Source of the DNA: Oxalobacter sp. | GTDB lineage: Bacteria > Pseudomonadota > Gammaproteobacteria > Burkholderiales > Burkholderiaceae_D | Length of the DNA: 64,000 bases | Reading direction: 5' to 3' | NCBI GenBank assembly: GCA_018384065.1 | Contig: JAHAYL010000036.1 | Location: 17,689 to 81,688, forward strand | Shown here: in pieces, positions 8,134 through 17,506 of the stretch | How positions within the stretch are numbered: position 1 is the stretch's first letter | How the letters are laid out: every line of letters begins with the position of its first letter | Program-made: the position numbers and the translations under genes | Notes under the pieces: generated by a model | Told to the model about the DNA's origin: nothing | The model's input: the letters and a program-made list of their open reading frames with translations, nothing else | Database searches by the model: none

Positions 8134-9510
8134 TTATCTGTTGATGGTTGGCAGTGGCTCAACGGTTGCATAGAGGTCCCTTTTCCGTTCAATTTCAAGG
8201 GCTTTGTCACGCCAGCTGTCAGCAAGCTGGATGTTCCTGCGTTGTCCCAGTTTCCCGTCACGGTAAACATCGGACAGGTATTCCATGGCAGCGGTGTTGC
8301 CGTTTCCAGCGCTTTTCTTCAGCCATTGCAGTGCCTGTGCTTCAGTTGCCTTGATACCGTTCCTGGCTAGTGCTTCAGGTTGCTGGATATACAGGATTGC
8401 CAGGTTGTATTGGGCAGAGACATTGCCTTTCTGCGCTGCTGTCAGGAAATAACGGGCAGCTTTGACGGGATCCATTTCGACACCCATGCCATCCAGGTAT
8501 GCCATGCCCAAGCTGTTTGAAGCCTTGACCGAACCGTTCTCTGCCGCCACCCTGAACCATTTGGTGGCTATGCTGTAGTCTTGGGAAACACCGTGCCCCA
8601 TCTGATAAAGCTGTCCCAGGTTGTACATCGCTTGGACGTTGCCCTGTGAGGCCGCGGCTTCATACCATTTCTTTGCGGTTGCATAATCCTGGATGACACC
8701 GTTACCCTGGTCATAGAGGTAGCCTAGGTTGTTCTGGGCAGGAGAGTAACCCTGTTCGGCTGCTTTTGTGTACCAGCTGGCGGCACGTGCCTCATCCCGC
8801 TGGACACCTTCGCCCATTTCATACAGCTGTGCAAGGGCTGCTTGGGCAGGGGCATAGCCTTGTTCAGCGGCATGGTAGAACCATTTAGCCGCCTCTGCCA
8901 TGTCTTTCTTGCCACGTTTGCCTTCACTGTAACGCTGTCCCATGATCAGCTGGGCATTCGCACTGCCGTTTTCAGCTGCCTTGCGGTACCAGCTGTTGGC
9001 TTGGGATGGATTGGCGGCTGTACCAACCCCTTTTTCATAACAGTAGCCGACTTTGTATTGGGCGTTCGGGATGCCGGCATTGGCGGCACGGCTGTACCAT
9101 GAAAAGGCTTCTTTGGCGTTTTTAGGAACCCCAAGGCCTTTTTCGTAGTAATAACCGACATAGAGCTGGGCAAAGGAATGCTGTGACCGGGCGGCTTTCA
9201 GATACCAGTCAAAGGCTTTTTTCTGGTCAGCTGTGACACCTAATCCCATGCTGTACATATTGCCAAGTGCCATCTGGGCATTGGCGTCATGCTTTTCCGC
9301 ATCGGCAGTCAGGAGTGGAAGCGCCTCGGCATACTGCTTTTTCTTATAAAGGGCAATACCGGCGCTGTCGGTCTGAGTACCCTGCTGTGTAGCGGACTGT
9401 ATGGTTTCTGGCTTTCCTTCCAGATCAGCGGCATAGGCGGGCAGTGCGGTGGCAGCTACTGTCAGTCCGATGGCACAGTATCTCAGCAATGAACGGTTAA
9501 AGGACCTCAT
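8134..9510 (-). CDS. Secreted Sel1-repeat (TPR-like) protein
   Basis: The 458-residue protein has a signal peptide ending in LPAYA (about residue 27), a short Gln/Thr-rich linker, and then roughly ten consecutive Sel1-like repeats of about 36 residues. The repeats carry the pattern A-x-x-x-L-G-x-x-Y-x-x-G-x-G-V followed by A-x-x-W-Y-x-x-A-A. Such solenoids act as periplasmic or outer-membrane scaffolds and are sometimes involved in envelope stress or host contact. No catalytic domain is visible. It is one of three long Sel1 proteins in this window (with those at 20.9 and 54.5 kb). It reads alone; partners are unknown. Confidence 0.88.
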   Translation of the reverse strand: MRSFNRSLLRYCAIGLTVAATALPAYAADLEGKPETIQSATQQGTQTDSAGIALYKKKQYAEALPLLTADAEKHDANAQMALGNMYSMGLGVTADQKKAFDWYLKAARSQHSFAQLYVGYYYEKGLGVPKNAKEAFSWYSRAANAGIPNAQYKVGYCYEKGVGTAANPSQANSWYRKAAENGSANAQLIMGQRYSEGKRGKKDMAEAAKWFYHAAEQGYAPAQAALAQLYEMGEGVQRDEARAASWYTKAAEQGYSPAQNNLGYLYDQGNGVIQDYATAKKWYEAAASQGNVQAMYNLGQLYQMGHGVSQDYSIATKWFRVAAENGSVKASNSLGMAYLDGMGVEMDPVKAARYFLTAAQKGNVSAQYNLAILYIQQPEALARNGIKATEAQALQWLKKSAGNGNTAAMEYLSDVYRDGKLGQRRNIQLADSWRDKALEIERKRDLYATVEPLPTINR

Positions 9511-9588
9511 AAGGCAATCAAGGATTACGCGGTTTCAATGCCGTTATCTTATCAGGCAATCCTTCAACCGTTCATAAAACTTTCTATC

Positions 9589-9623
9589 TGTCATGATGGA
9601 ACGGTCGGTGTCCAATCATGACA
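9589..9623. repeat. Inverted repeat in the gap between two leftward genes
   Basis: TGTCATGAT (9589-9597) and ATCATGACA (9615-9623) are perfect complements separated by 17 bases. No T-run follows on either strand, so it is not a standard terminator. It could be an operator upstream of the Sel1 gene or a 3' structure of the 101-codon gene. Role unknown. Confidence 0.4.
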
Positions 9624-9646
9624 GGGCGGTCATGCTTTCCAGACAC

Positions 9647-9952
9647 TCACGCTGTCCTGATATACCGTTTGAGCCATTTCGGTTTCTTCCGGATGGGGAA
9701 CGCCTCAATACCGGGTTCGACACCGTAGGCATGGTAATAATCATGCTCGTTGTCAGGCACGATGATGTAGTCGCCCCAGCCAGAGATGTACCCCCTTTTT
9801 GCCTTCAGGATTTTGTCCCGGAACTGTGGTTTGTAAATAATCCAATGTTTGGTCCTTTTCAGGATCATGATTTTATGACGTTCCATGAAACCACAACCGC
9901 CATGGAGTTCTTCACCACCGTAAACAACGTTTTCCTTGAATCTGTAAATCAT
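9647..9952 (-). CDS. Small basic protein of unknown function, downstream of AAA+ ATPase
   Basis: This 101-residue protein is rich in Tyr, Lys and Trp (for example HWIIYKPQFRDKILKAKRGY) and has no signal peptide or membrane segment. AAGGAG six to seven bases before the ATG supports translation. It starts 35 bp after the stop of the AAA+ ATPase gene and is probably co-transcribed with it, so it may be a partner or substrate of that ATPase. I do not recognise a family. Confidence 0.6.
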   Translation of the reverse strand: MIYRFKENVVYGGEELHGGCGFMERHKIMILKRTKHWIIYKPQFRDKILKAKRGYISGWGDYIIVPDNEHDYYHAYGVEPGIEAFPIRKKPKWLKRYIRTA

Positions 9953-9987
9953 TTTGTACTCCTTTTCATTGATTCTTTATCTGAATA

Positions 9988-11628
9988 TCATTTCCCACGG
10001 AAGACCGCACATTCATGGAAGGCTTCCAGTGTAATCGGGGTGTTGGTGCTCCGGCACAGGCGGCTGGTCAGCTTCAGCAGCTCCTTGATGTCCCTGCCGC
10101 TGGAATTCGGGAAGTCCCGGACAAGCTTGTAAACCAGGTCCTCAGAAAGGTCGACGTTGAACTGGTCTGCTAGGGAGTGCCACAGGCGGATGGCAGCGTC
10201 ACGGGACGGGGTTTCATAGCGGATGACCGCGATGCAGCGTGAGACAATCGCATCATCCACATCGTCTTCACGGTTCGTGGTCAGGAACAGCAGGCCGTTG
10301 AAATATTCCAGCGTCCGCAGGAATTCCGCCACGATTGCATTGTGTTCCAGGTTGTTGTCGCGTTTTCGGATATACAGGTCCGCTTCATCGAGCAGCAGGA
10401 TGGAATCCCAGCGGGAGGCGCGTTTGAGGATATCCGCCAGTGCCGCTTCGACGGTCTGTGCAGTCGTGCCCAGCTGGCCGGAATGCACACGGTAGAGCGG
10501 TTTGCCGACCACTTCAGAATACACCTCGGCGGTCAGGGTCTTACCAAGGCCCGGTGCGCCCATGCAGAGGATGGTTGTGCCACCGGATTTACCTTCGATG
10601 ATGTCATCCATCAGCACATCCATATGGGAAGTGAGGATGTCAATCAGACGGCGGTGTTCCGCCGGGAGGATCAGTTTGCTCTGGATTTCAGGGCGGTAGA
10701 CATATTCCTGCAGGTTCTGGACATGGACCCAGCAGTTTTCATGCAGGTCGAGGTGGAACATATGCAGGTAGCAGTGGATGGGGATCAGGCCTTCTGTGCC
10801 TTGGATGAACACTTCTTTGCTGGAGGAATGGGTTTCGATGCGGCGTTCAATCTCTTCCTCATCGTTCACACATTTGAACATGCCGCCGGGCGGCAGCCGG
10901 AAGAATTCACTGGTGTTGAAGACTGAGCGGTCATCACGTTTGATGAGAAAAGCGGAGTTCGTTGCCCTGAACTGCTTGCCGAACTGTGGCTGGTAACGCC
11001 TAAAAAGGGCGACCTGCTTTTCATAGTCTTCCTTGAATTCAATGCATTCCTTATAGAAACCCTTGCGTGCCATAAGTTCTGGGATGGAAAACCTGCCCAT
11101 CTCCCGTTCATAGAAGATGATGGAACTGGTCATGCCGGTATGCCACTGGTTGGGCTGTGACTTGCCGACCGGTGTTGTTGCCGCCTGTGTGTTGGCAAGC
11201 AGCTGGATAGCGACATAGAGAAGTCCCCCATGTTCATTGCTGCGGTTGTTGATGTATTCAATGCCGTTGATGTACCACGGCAGCATCACGCCATCACGGT
11301 TGCGGCGGTAAACCCAGCCGTCAATCGCATTCTCTGACAGGTAGGTCTTGATGTCTTTGAAGAAAGTCGCAAGGTCAGATGTTGGATAGCGTGGTGTTTC
11401 GAGACGTATCTGACGGGCGGCGATGACCTGGAACCGAAGGGCACGGTCTTCCGTTTCAATGGCAATCTGTTCGAGTGCATCAAGTTCCTCTGGGGTGAAC
11501 AGGTTGTCAGGAACTAGGATACGGCCATTGGTGAAAGAATAAGTGGACAGACGCTCTGCAAGGGTTGAGTCCGCACTGATACGGGCAAGCAGGGCATTGA
11601 TCATGGTCATGGAAAGGTCAAATTCCAT
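9988..11628 (-). CDS. AAA+ ATPase with large N-terminal domain of unknown function
   Basis: The 546-residue protein has about 345 N-terminal residues with no family I recognise, then a AAA+ module: Walker A GAPGLGKT at 357-364, Walker B LLLDEAD at 411-417, sensor 1 LFLTTNREDDVDDAIVSR at about 447-464, and a C-terminal helical lid with SSGRDIKELL carrying the sensor-2 arginine. This is the architecture of single-AAA remodelling ATPases (FtsH/CDC48-like core without a protease). AGGAG precedes the ATG, and a small basic protein follows 35 bp downstream. A long structured untranslated leader lies upstream. The cellular substrate is unknown. Confidence 0.85.
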   Translation of the reverse strand: MEFDLSMTMINALLARISADSTLAERLSTYSFTNGRILVPDNLFTPEELDALEQIAIETEDRALRFQVIAARQIRLETPRYPTSDLATFFKDIKTYLSENAIDGWVYRRNRDGVMLPWYINGIEYINNRSNEHGGLLYVAIQLLANTQAATTPVGKSQPNQWHTGMTSSIIFYEREMGRFSIPELMARKGFYKECIEFKEDYEKQVALFRRYQPQFGKQFRATNSAFLIKRDDRSVFNTSEFFRLPPGGMFKCVNDEEEIERRIETHSSSKEVFIQGTEGLIPIHCYLHMFHLDLHENCWVHVQNLQEYVYRPEIQSKLILPAEHRRLIDILTSHMDVLMDDIIEGKSGGTTILCMGAPGLGKTLTAEVYSEVVGKPLYRVHSGQLGTTAQTVEAALADILKRASRWDSILLLDEADLYIRKRDNNLEHNAIVAEFLRTLEYFNGLLFLTTNREDDVDDAIVSRCIAVIRYETPSRDAAIRLWHSLADQFNVDLSEDLVYKLVRDFPNSSGRDIKELLKLTSRLCRSTNTPITLEAFHECAVFRGK

Positions 11629-11783
11629 TTTTCACTCCTAAAAAATCCGGTGAATGAACATCAAAAGCTAAAATGCGTCCGGTTTTTTCAGGGGTGTCTG
11701 TTTGCTGGTTGATGGATGCTTGGGAAAGTAGAAGCCACACTCAGACATGGAGACAGCCCCTTTGAACAGGGCACATTTCTGAG

Positions 11784-11815
11784 GGACGGTACAAAAAAGA
11801 GGAGGGCTACCGTCC
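11784..11815 (-). other. Hairpin in the untranslated leader of the AAA+ gene
   Basis: GGACGGTA (11784-11791) and TACCGTCC (11808-11815) form a perfect 8-bp stem with a 16-base loop containing CCCTCC on the transcribed (minus) strand, a sequence able to pair with a ribosome site. A second short stem, GCCC/GGGC, lies near 11757-11773. No convincing coding frame covers 11640-11870, so this stretch is best read as a structured 5' leader or a separate small RNA. Confidence 0.4.
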
Positions 11816-11875
11816 AGTGGCTCCAATCAGCCGCATTTGGGGCTATAGTCAGCATGGAGTCGAGGGAATGCTTGT

Positions 11876-11911
11876 ATTGTAGCACTTTTTTAAAAAATTG
11901 ATATAGGTCAA
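11876..11911 (-). promoter_or_regulatory. Putative promoter with FNR/Anr-like palindrome
   Basis: TTGAT-ATAG-GTCAA (11898-11911) differs from the FNR/Anr consensus TTGAT-N4-ATCAA at one position. Read leftward, a TACAAT -10 element (11881-11876) lies just downstream, with no -35 hexamer. The box centre is about 26 bases upstream of the -10 centre, slightly nearer than the classical activating position, so repression is as possible as activation. The rest of the 11.63-12.03 kb gap is AT-rich with no further gene. Confidence 0.35.
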
Positions 11912-12028
11912 TTTAAAAAATTTTCTGTGCAGAGGAAACAATATCTGAATCAAGCGTTGAGGTATTCAATGCCTTTGATGAAAAAATATGGATAATCTAC
12001 TTAAAATGATGCTTATATATAGATGTTT

Positions 12029-12646
12029 TTAATCAGAATTAATTGGAGAGATAATGTACCCAATCATATGACCAGTTTCTTGGAGCAGGAAGCGCAAAGA
12101 CTGTGCAGTGCTTTCATAACGCGTGGTTGGTGTCGGGGAAGAATAGGCTTTGATACCCAGGTCTTCTGCGATGGACATCGCCCTTTTCATATGGAAAGGG
12201 TCACTGACAATGATGGCGGAACGCAAGTCATGTTTTTCCATCAATTCCTTGGCATTTGCAAGGTTTTCATAGGTGTTGTGTGATTCTTCCTCAATCAGGA
12301 TGTCATCGGCAGGAATATGTTTCTTCAAGGCGAACCGGCGTGCGACATAAGCTTCGGAATAGGGAGCCCTCAGGGATTTTCCGCCCGTCATCACCAGTTT
12401 TTTGACATAGCCGTTTTCATAGAGCCAAAGACCATGCCGGATGCGTTCTTCAAAAACGGGTGAAGGACGTTTGTACCATGCCGCAGCACCAAGGATGATG
12501 GCGGCATCGGCTGGTCTTTTTTCATCAATGGTCGAATAGTAATAGATTGATCCGATGATATAGGCAAATACAATGGCAACAGTCCCTGCCACTGCTAGGG
12601 CTGCGATGCCCAGCCGTCTGAAAAGGAGGGGAAGATTCGACTGCAT
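12029..12646 (-). CDS. YdcF/SanA-type DUF218 membrane-anchored protein
   Basis: The 205-residue product has one N-terminal membrane segment (about residues 11-35) and a DUF218 domain with ADAAIILGAAAWYKRPSPVFEER split by family-typical turns, VKKLVMTGG, EEESHNTYENLANAKELM and IIVSDPFHMKRAM. SanA-like proteins affect envelope permeability in enterobacteria; the reaction is not established. It precedes a small exported protein gene (12664-12948) on the same strand, with that gene upstream, and the two may be co-transcribed. Confidence 0.85.
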   Translation of the reverse strand: MQSNLPLLFRRLGIAALAVAGTVAIVFAYIIGSIYYYSTIDEKRPADAAIILGAAAWYKRPSPVFEERIRHGLWLYENGYVKKLVMTGGKSLRAPYSEAYVARRFALKKHIPADDILIEEESHNTYENLANAKELMEKHDLRSAIIVSDPFHMKRAMSIAEDLGIKAYSSPTPTTRYESTAQSLRFLLQETGHMIGYIISPINSD

Positions 12647-12663
12647 CCGGTTTTTCTGGAACC

Positions 12664-12948
12664 TCAGCGGTGTTTACCGTTCATGATGAACACACGTTCC
12701 ATGTACATATCTTTGTCATAGACCTCATATTTGACATTTTCGCCATGGCTCTTGATATGTTCAATTTCCACTTCATGGTAATTCCTGTCCGCATAATCGA
12801 AGACCTCGACGGTTTCTCCCCGTTTGAATTTCTCAGGCCTGCTGGTTGACATGGAAATCGGGACATTGGTGCTTTCATCGACGCCGTCCCAACCGGCATA
12901 GGCGACTTGGCAGACAGCTAGGAAAAGAAGAGGCAGGAATTTTTTCAT
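12664..12948 (-). CDS. Small exported protein, resembles DUF5334-type proteins
   Basis: The 94-residue protein starting MKKFLPLLFLAVCQVAYA has a clear signal peptide with cleavage after AYA. The mature domain of about 76 residues is charged and beta-rich (RGETVEVFDYADRNYHEVEI) and recalls small periplasmic DUF5334 proteins, a tentative match by eye. The frame extends to a TTG at 12972, but the ATG at 12948 gives a proper signal peptide. No strong ribosome site is visible. It lies 17 bp upstream of the YdcF-like gene. Confidence 0.55.
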   Translation of the reverse strand: MKKFLPLLFLAVCQVAYAGWDGVDESTNVPISMSTSRPEKFKRGETVEVFDYADRNYHEVEIEHIKSHGENVKYEVYDKDMYMERVFIMNGKHR

Positions 12949-13019
12949 ATTATTTAAAATGTTTATTATCAATAAATTGAGAGTTTTTTTGAAATTATAT
13001 TATTAGGAATTTATAGACC

Positions 13020-13514
13020 TTACCTGAACGGGTTCTGGTCTTGGCTCTGTTCCCGTTTACGGCGGAGGATGGTGCGGTGGATGAACCATATGACCGCGAT
13101 GCCAAGTGCAAAGAAGATGGCAATCACCTTGCGCCAGAAACTGCTCTTTGCGTTTTCTTTTTTCTCCGGCTGGTCAGCAGTGTCCCTGCTGTCATCGGCC
13201 TTTGTATCTGCTTCAGCCTTCATCTGGTCCTGTCCGGCCTTGGCGGCATCACTGCCTGCCGCGGCTTTATCGGCAAAATTCATGCCTTTAACCTGCCCCT
13301 TGTTCTGGCTCTCATAAATCTGGTCCAATGCCTCAATCGCCTTTTCATGTCCGTCATTGGCAGCCCGTTCCAGATAGGGAACCGCTTCCTTGTATTTTTT
13401 GGCACGGTACAGTTCAAGGCCTTCTGAGAGGTCATCAGCGGACGCTGGGGCAGGGATGCCTGATGCAAGCAGGAGCGGTACCAGGCAGAGTGATAGGAAA
13501 AAACGTCTAAACAT
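13020..13514 (-). CDS. Exported/membrane protein with a single Sel1-like repeat
   Basis: From the ATG at 13514 the product has 164 residues: a signal peptide (MFRRFFLSLCLVPLLLASGI...PASA), one Sel1/TPR-like unit (EGLELYRAKKYKEAVPYLER), a long Ala/Lys/Asp-rich linker of low complexity, and a C-terminal membrane segment (VIAIFFALGIAVIWFIH) followed by basic residues. This suggests a periplasmic domain held by a C-terminal anchor, basic tail in the cytoplasm. The longer frame to 13538 adds eight residues and is less likely. Function unknown. Confidence 0.6.
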   Translation of the reverse strand: MFRRFFLSLCLVPLLLASGIPAPASADDLSEGLELYRAKKYKEAVPYLERAANDGHEKAIEALDQIYESQNKGQVKGMNFADKAAAGSDAAKAGQDQMKAEADTKADDSRDTADQPEKKENAKSSFWRKVIAIFFALGIAVIWFIHRTILRRKREQSQDQNPFR

Positions 13515-13627
13515 GGGTGGAAGCCGGAAAATCAACACAGGTCAATATTGTATTCCTTGCCAGTCATTTTTGTCCGTCAAAATCATGACGGAAAACAGAT
13601 TCTCTGCTGGAAAGCCAGTCGGAGAGG

Positions 13628-14464
13628 TCAGACAGCAATCGGCGCGGGAATAGCTGGATGCGGATCATACCCATCAATCCCGAAATCCTCGAAGGTGTAG
13701 TCAAAAATGGAGGGTTTCGGATTCAGCATCAGTCTCGGTGCCGGTCTTGGGTTGCGTGAAAGCTGCAGCTTTGCCTGTTCAAAATGGTTGCGGTAAAGGT
13801 GCAGGTCACCGATGCTGTGGATGACCTCCCCAGGCTCAAGGCCGCATTGCTGGGCAATCATATGTGTCAGGAATGCGGTGGATGCCGTGTTGTACGGGAT
13901 GCCCAGGAAGATATCACCTGAACGCTGGGTCATCATGCAGGAAAGGCGTCCGTCAGCAACCTGGAACTGGTACATGACATGGCAGGGGGCAAGTGCCATC
14001 CTGCCGGCACGGACATTGTCCTGTGGTGATATTTTCTCATCGGGAAGCAGGGCAACGTTCCAGGCGCTGATGATATGGCGCCTGCTGTTGGGATTGCTTT
14101 TGATTGATTCAATGACTGAGGAAACCTGGTCATAAATCTTTCCATCGGAACCTTCCCAGCTGCGCCATTGTGCGCCATAAATCGGTCCCAGGTCGCCTGT
14201 TTCTGTCGCCCATTCATCCCAGATGGTCACTTTGTTCTTATGCAGGTAATCAATGTTGGTGCCGCCTTTCAGGAACCAGAGCAGTTCATGGACAATGGCA
14301 CGGATATAAAGCCGTTTTGTCGTCAACAGCGGAAAGCCGCTTTTCAGGTCATGGCGGATCATCCTGCCAAAGACCGCACGGGTTCCGGTACCTGTCCGGT
14401 CTCCTTTATCAATCCCATGCTCCAGGATTTCAGACAAAAGCGCCAGATACTGCTGTTCGTACAT
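13628..14464 (-). CDS. thyA: Thymidylate synthase
   Basis: ThyA converts dUMP to dTMP using methylene-tetrahydrofolate. The 278-residue protein has [13 protein letters not shown] near the N-terminus, [29 protein letters not shown], and the catalytic cysteine in [10 protein letters not shown], followed by [15 protein letters not shown] and ending with APIAV. It is slightly longer than the E. coli enzyme, with an insert before the cysteine region, as in many betaproteobacterial ThyA. It lies 39 bp downstream of the aldehyde dehydrogenase gene on the same strand; no dihydrofolate reductase gene is adjacent. Confidence 0.97.
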   Translation of the reverse strand: MYEQQYLALLSEILEHGIDKGDRTGTGTRAVFGRMIRHDLKSGFPLLTTKRLYIRAIVHELLWFLKGGTNIDYLHKNKVTIWDEWATETGDLGPIYGAQWRSWEGSDGKIYDQVSSVIESIKSNPNSRRHIISAWNVALLPDEKISPQDNVRAGRMALAPCHVMYQFQVADGRLSCMMTQRSGDIFLGIPYNTASTAFLTHMIAQQCGLEPGEVIHSIGDLHLYRNHFEQAKLQLSRNPRPAPRLMLNPKPSIFDYTFEDFGIDGYDPHPAIPAPIAV

Positions 14465-14503
14465 ATTCCAATCCTTCTAAAATGCGTTGCTTTCCCGGTT
14501 GGG

Positions 14504-15964
14504 TTACAGCCCACCAAGATGCAGGGTCTTCACTTCCAGGTATTCTTCAATGCCCAGGACAGAACCTTCCCGTCCCAGTCCGGATTCCTTGACACCGCCA
14601 AACGGCGCAACTGTCGAGGAAACCCCGGTATCGTTGATGCCGACCATCCCTGCCTCGAGCGCTTCAGAAACCCGGAAAACACGGGCAAGGTCTTTGGTGT
14701 AGAAATAGGCTGCCAGACCAAACGGGGTGTAATTGGCACGGTTGACAGCTTCATATTCATTTGCACACCGGAAACAGGCCGCCACCGGACCAAAGGTTTC
14801 TTCGTGTGCAATCACCATGTCATCTGAACAATGCGAGAGGACTGTCGGTTCATAGAATGTCCCGCCAAGTCCGCTCCGCTTGCCGCCTATGACGGTCTTT
14901 GCGCCTTTTTCAACAGCATCCTTGACATGGCGTTCGACCTTCGCCAGTCCTTTTCCGTTGATCAATGGACCGATTGTGGTTCCTTCTTCCATGCCGTTGC
15001 CGACTTTCAGCTTGGCGACCGCATCGGCTAGTTTCCCGACAAATTCATCGTAAACCGCTTCTTCAATATAGATCCGGTTGATGGCGACACAGACTTGACC
15101 GGCATTCCTGAATTTATTGGCGATGACGCCTTTGACTGCAGCATCCAGGTCGGCATCTGCAAAAACAATCAGCGGCGCGTTGCCCCCAAGTTCCATCGAA
15201 ACGTGTTTCATGGTCTCTGCGGCGTTCCTGACCAAGAGTTTCCCAACTGCCGTTGAACCAGTGAAAGAAATCTTGTGGACATCAGAAGATGACATGAAGG
15301 CGTCAGAAATGGCTTCGGTATCCCCACAGACCCCGTTCAGCACACCAGGCGGGACACCGGCTTCATCTGCCAAGGCAAGAAGGGCGTTCGCGCAGAGAGG
15401 GGTTTCATTGGCTGGCTTGATGATTGCCGTACAGCCTGCTGCCAAGGCAGGTCCCAGCTTGCGGGCAAGCATTGCCATCGGGAAGTTCCACGGTGTGATG
15501 GCGGCAACCACACCGACAGGTTCGCGTGTGGCAAAAACCCTTGAGTTTGGCTTGAATGGTGGAATGATTTCGCCGTTTATCCTGCGGGCTTCCTCTGAAA
15601 ACCATTTGATGAAACTGGCGGCATAATCAACCTCACCCAAGGCTTCCTGAAAGGGTTTTCCCTGTTCAGCGGTCATCAGCCTGCCGAGGAAATCCCTGTT
15701 TTCCATCATCAGGTCATACCACCGTTCAAGGATGTCTGCACGCTCAGCCGCCAGGGTCTTCCGCCACGTTGCAAAAGCAGACTTTGCCGAGATGACAGCT
15801 GCTTCTGCCTCAAGTTTCCCGCTCCATCCTGCTTCTGCCAGCAGTTCACCGGTTGCTGGATTGACAACAGGGAAAGTTTTGCCAGTGGTAATCCATTTCC
15901 CATGGATGAAGGCACCGGTCTTGAAAAAACGGTTGGCTCTCAGGCTGTCATGCAATGTACTCAT
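14504..15964 (-). CDS. gabD: Succinate-semialdehyde dehydrogenase (NAD(P)+), GabD-like
   Basis: This 486-residue aldehyde dehydrogenase oxidises succinate semialdehyde to succinate. Key motifs are ITPWNFPMAML, the cofactor loop FTGSTAVGKLL, the general base glutamate in SMELGGNAPLIVF, the catalytic cysteine in RNAGQVCVAINR, and EETFGPVAACFR near the C-terminus. Arginine and serine positions match GabD better than other aldehyde dehydrogenases, but exact substrate is by family resemblance. No GABA transaminase gene is next to it. A GAGGAA site precedes the ATG. Confidence 0.88.
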   Translation of the reverse strand: MSTLHDSLRANRFFKTGAFIHGKWITTGKTFPVVNPATGELLAEAGWSGKLEAEAAVISAKSAFATWRKTLAAERADILERWYDLMMENRDFLGRLMTAEQGKPFQEALGEVDYAASFIKWFSEEARRINGEIIPPFKPNSRVFATREPVGVVAAITPWNFPMAMLARKLGPALAAGCTAIIKPANETPLCANALLALADEAGVPPGVLNGVCGDTEAISDAFMSSSDVHKISFTGSTAVGKLLVRNAAETMKHVSMELGGNAPLIVFADADLDAAVKGVIANKFRNAGQVCVAINRIYIEEAVYDEFVGKLADAVAKLKVGNGMEEGTTIGPLINGKGLAKVERHVKDAVEKGAKTVIGGKRSGLGGTFYEPTVLSHCSDDMVIAHEETFGPVAACFRCANEYEAVNRANYTPFGLAAYFYTKDLARVFRVSEALEAGMVGINDTGVSSTVAPFGGVKESGLGREGSVLGIEEYLEVKTLHLGGL

Positions 15965-16064
15965 AGTGGTTCCTCAGGGAATATTAAGTGGAAATCTGAT
16001 CCGTTTCTGTTTCCGTCAGTGTAAGCGATGTGTCTCAGGTACCTCGCCAGACTTTGCAGGAAGC

Positions 16065-17432
16065 CTATGGATTCTGCGTAATCCCTGCCAGCTGGGTGGA
16101 CAGGAATGTCGCATGACGGTCGGTCAGTCCCGTGATGAAATCAATCACCCGCATATAGGCGGTATAGAGGTCATCTTTTTCAGTCGGTGCGTTCATACCC
16201 ATCAACGTCAGGACCTGACCATCCCTGAAGGAAAGCGGCTGTCTGCTGATGAACTGATGGCAGGACGGAATCAGTGTATCCAGCATCCGTTTATACAATG
16301 TATAAGACCCGATTTCAATCGCAATCTTTGAGTGGTTTTTCAGGATGACGTCAAAGAACAGTTTGCGGGCATTGTCCATGTAGGCAGCAACATCAGGCTC
16401 GATATGGTCAAGCAGTGCATGGACATCTGGATCCCCTGCCATAATCTGTTCATAAAATGATTTGAACACATTGCAGGTGGCATCAATCATCAGGTCGATG
16501 ACCCTTGCCCTGATCAGCCCCGCTTTCCGGCGGTTGGAATCAATGCTGTCCAAACGGGCAGCATCAATGCCCAGTTTTTCCCAGACAGGCTCGGTCACTG
16601 ACATCAACGCATCGAACTGGACGATGTTCAGTTCCAATGCATCCTCGATATCGATGATGCAGTAACAGATATCATCGGCGGCTTCAGTCAGGTAAGACAG
16701 GGGATGGCGGATATAGCCGCTACCTGTCTTGAGCCCCAAGTGCGTGAAAACCTCATCAAAGATTCCACGTTCCGACTGGTAGAAATTGAATTTATTGGAA
16801 TGCAGTTGGGTAGCATCTGAAGCCGAACGTGGATATTTGACCATTGAGGCCAATGTCGGGAAGGTCAACCGCAGTCCCCCTTGGTCTTTATGGTTTTCAA
16901 GGGCTGTCAGGACCCGGAAACCTTGGGCATTGCCATCAAAAGTCATGAAATCCAGTTTCTGTTCTTCCGTCAGCTCCGAAAGATACCGTTCATTATTGAG
17001 CGGATCTTTGAACCAGTCCTGCAGGGCGGATTCCCCACCATGCCCGAAAGGGGGGTTGCCGATGTCATGCGCAAGGCAGGCGGCTTGGACAATCTGTCCA
17101 AGGTGTTCCGGGGTATAGGTATCAGGCAGGTCGCCACGTTCTTTCAGGAAATAGCCGGTCATGATGCCCAAGGAACGCCCGACACTGGAAACTTCCAGGG
17201 AATGCATCTGCCGATGGTGCACATGGTCATTGCTGGCAAAGGGATGGACCTGGGTTTTCCGGGCAAGCATCCTGAAAGCGTTTGAGAAAAGGATGCGGTC
17301 ATAGTCTTGGACGAAAGGGCTGCGTGCCGGATTGAATGCTGCAGTTTCGATATAGGAACCATTCCGTCTGACGGGAGCCAGCAGCAGATGCCACTGGGAC
17401 TGACGGTTCTTTGTTGCAGGTTTTTCCATCAT
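16065..17432 (-). CDS. dgt: Deoxyguanosinetriphosphate triphosphohydrolase (dGTPase), HD domain
   Basis: Dgt hydrolyses dGTP to deoxyguanosine and triphosphate. The product has an HD phosphohydrolase domain with LARKTQVHPF, HHRQMHSLEVSSVGRSLG, the metal-binding LAHDIGNPPFGHGGESAL, and later YLTEAADDICYCIIDIEDA. Length (about 455 residues) fits the long Dgt class. The frame extends to a TTG at 17453; the ATG at 17432 (or the next ATG at 17429) is the more likely start. It controls dNTP pools and, in some bacteria, limits phage DNA synthesis. Confidence 0.92.
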   Translation of the reverse strand: MMEKPATKNRQSQWHLLLAPVRRNGSYIETAAFNPARSPFVQDYDRILFSNAFRMLARKTQVHPFASNDHVHHRQMHSLEVSSVGRSLGIMTGYFLKERGDLPDTYTPEHLGQIVQAACLAHDIGNPPFGHGGESALQDWFKDPLNNERYLSELTEEQKLDFMTFDGNAQGFRVLTALENHKDQGGLRLTFPTLASMVKYPRSASDATQLHSNKFNFYQSERGIFDEVFTHLGLKTGSGYIRHPLSYLTEAADDICYCIIDIEDALELNIVQFDALMSVTEPVWEKLGIDAARLDSIDSNRRKAGLIRARVIDLMIDATCNVFKSFYEQIMAGDPDVHALLDHIEPDVAAYMDNARKLFFDVILKNHSKIAIEIGSYTLYKRMLDTLIPSCHQFISRQPLSFRDGQVLTLMGMNAPTEKDDLYTAYMRVIDFITGLTDRHATFLSTQLAGITQNP

Positions 17433-17506
17433 GATGCTGTCATATCTTATCAATTGGCTTCATGGTAACAGAATGCGAGATATATCGGCAAAGCCGTATC
17501 TACGTA

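Noticed and set aside
10342..10926. Plus-strand frame inside the AAA+ gene
   Set aside because: Complement of a gene with complete Walker motifs; composition is that of an antisense shadow.
11688..11885. 65-codon minus-strand frame in the AAA+ leader
   Set aside because: No ribosome site, start upstream of the likely transcription start, and low-quality composition; a leader peptide is not supported.
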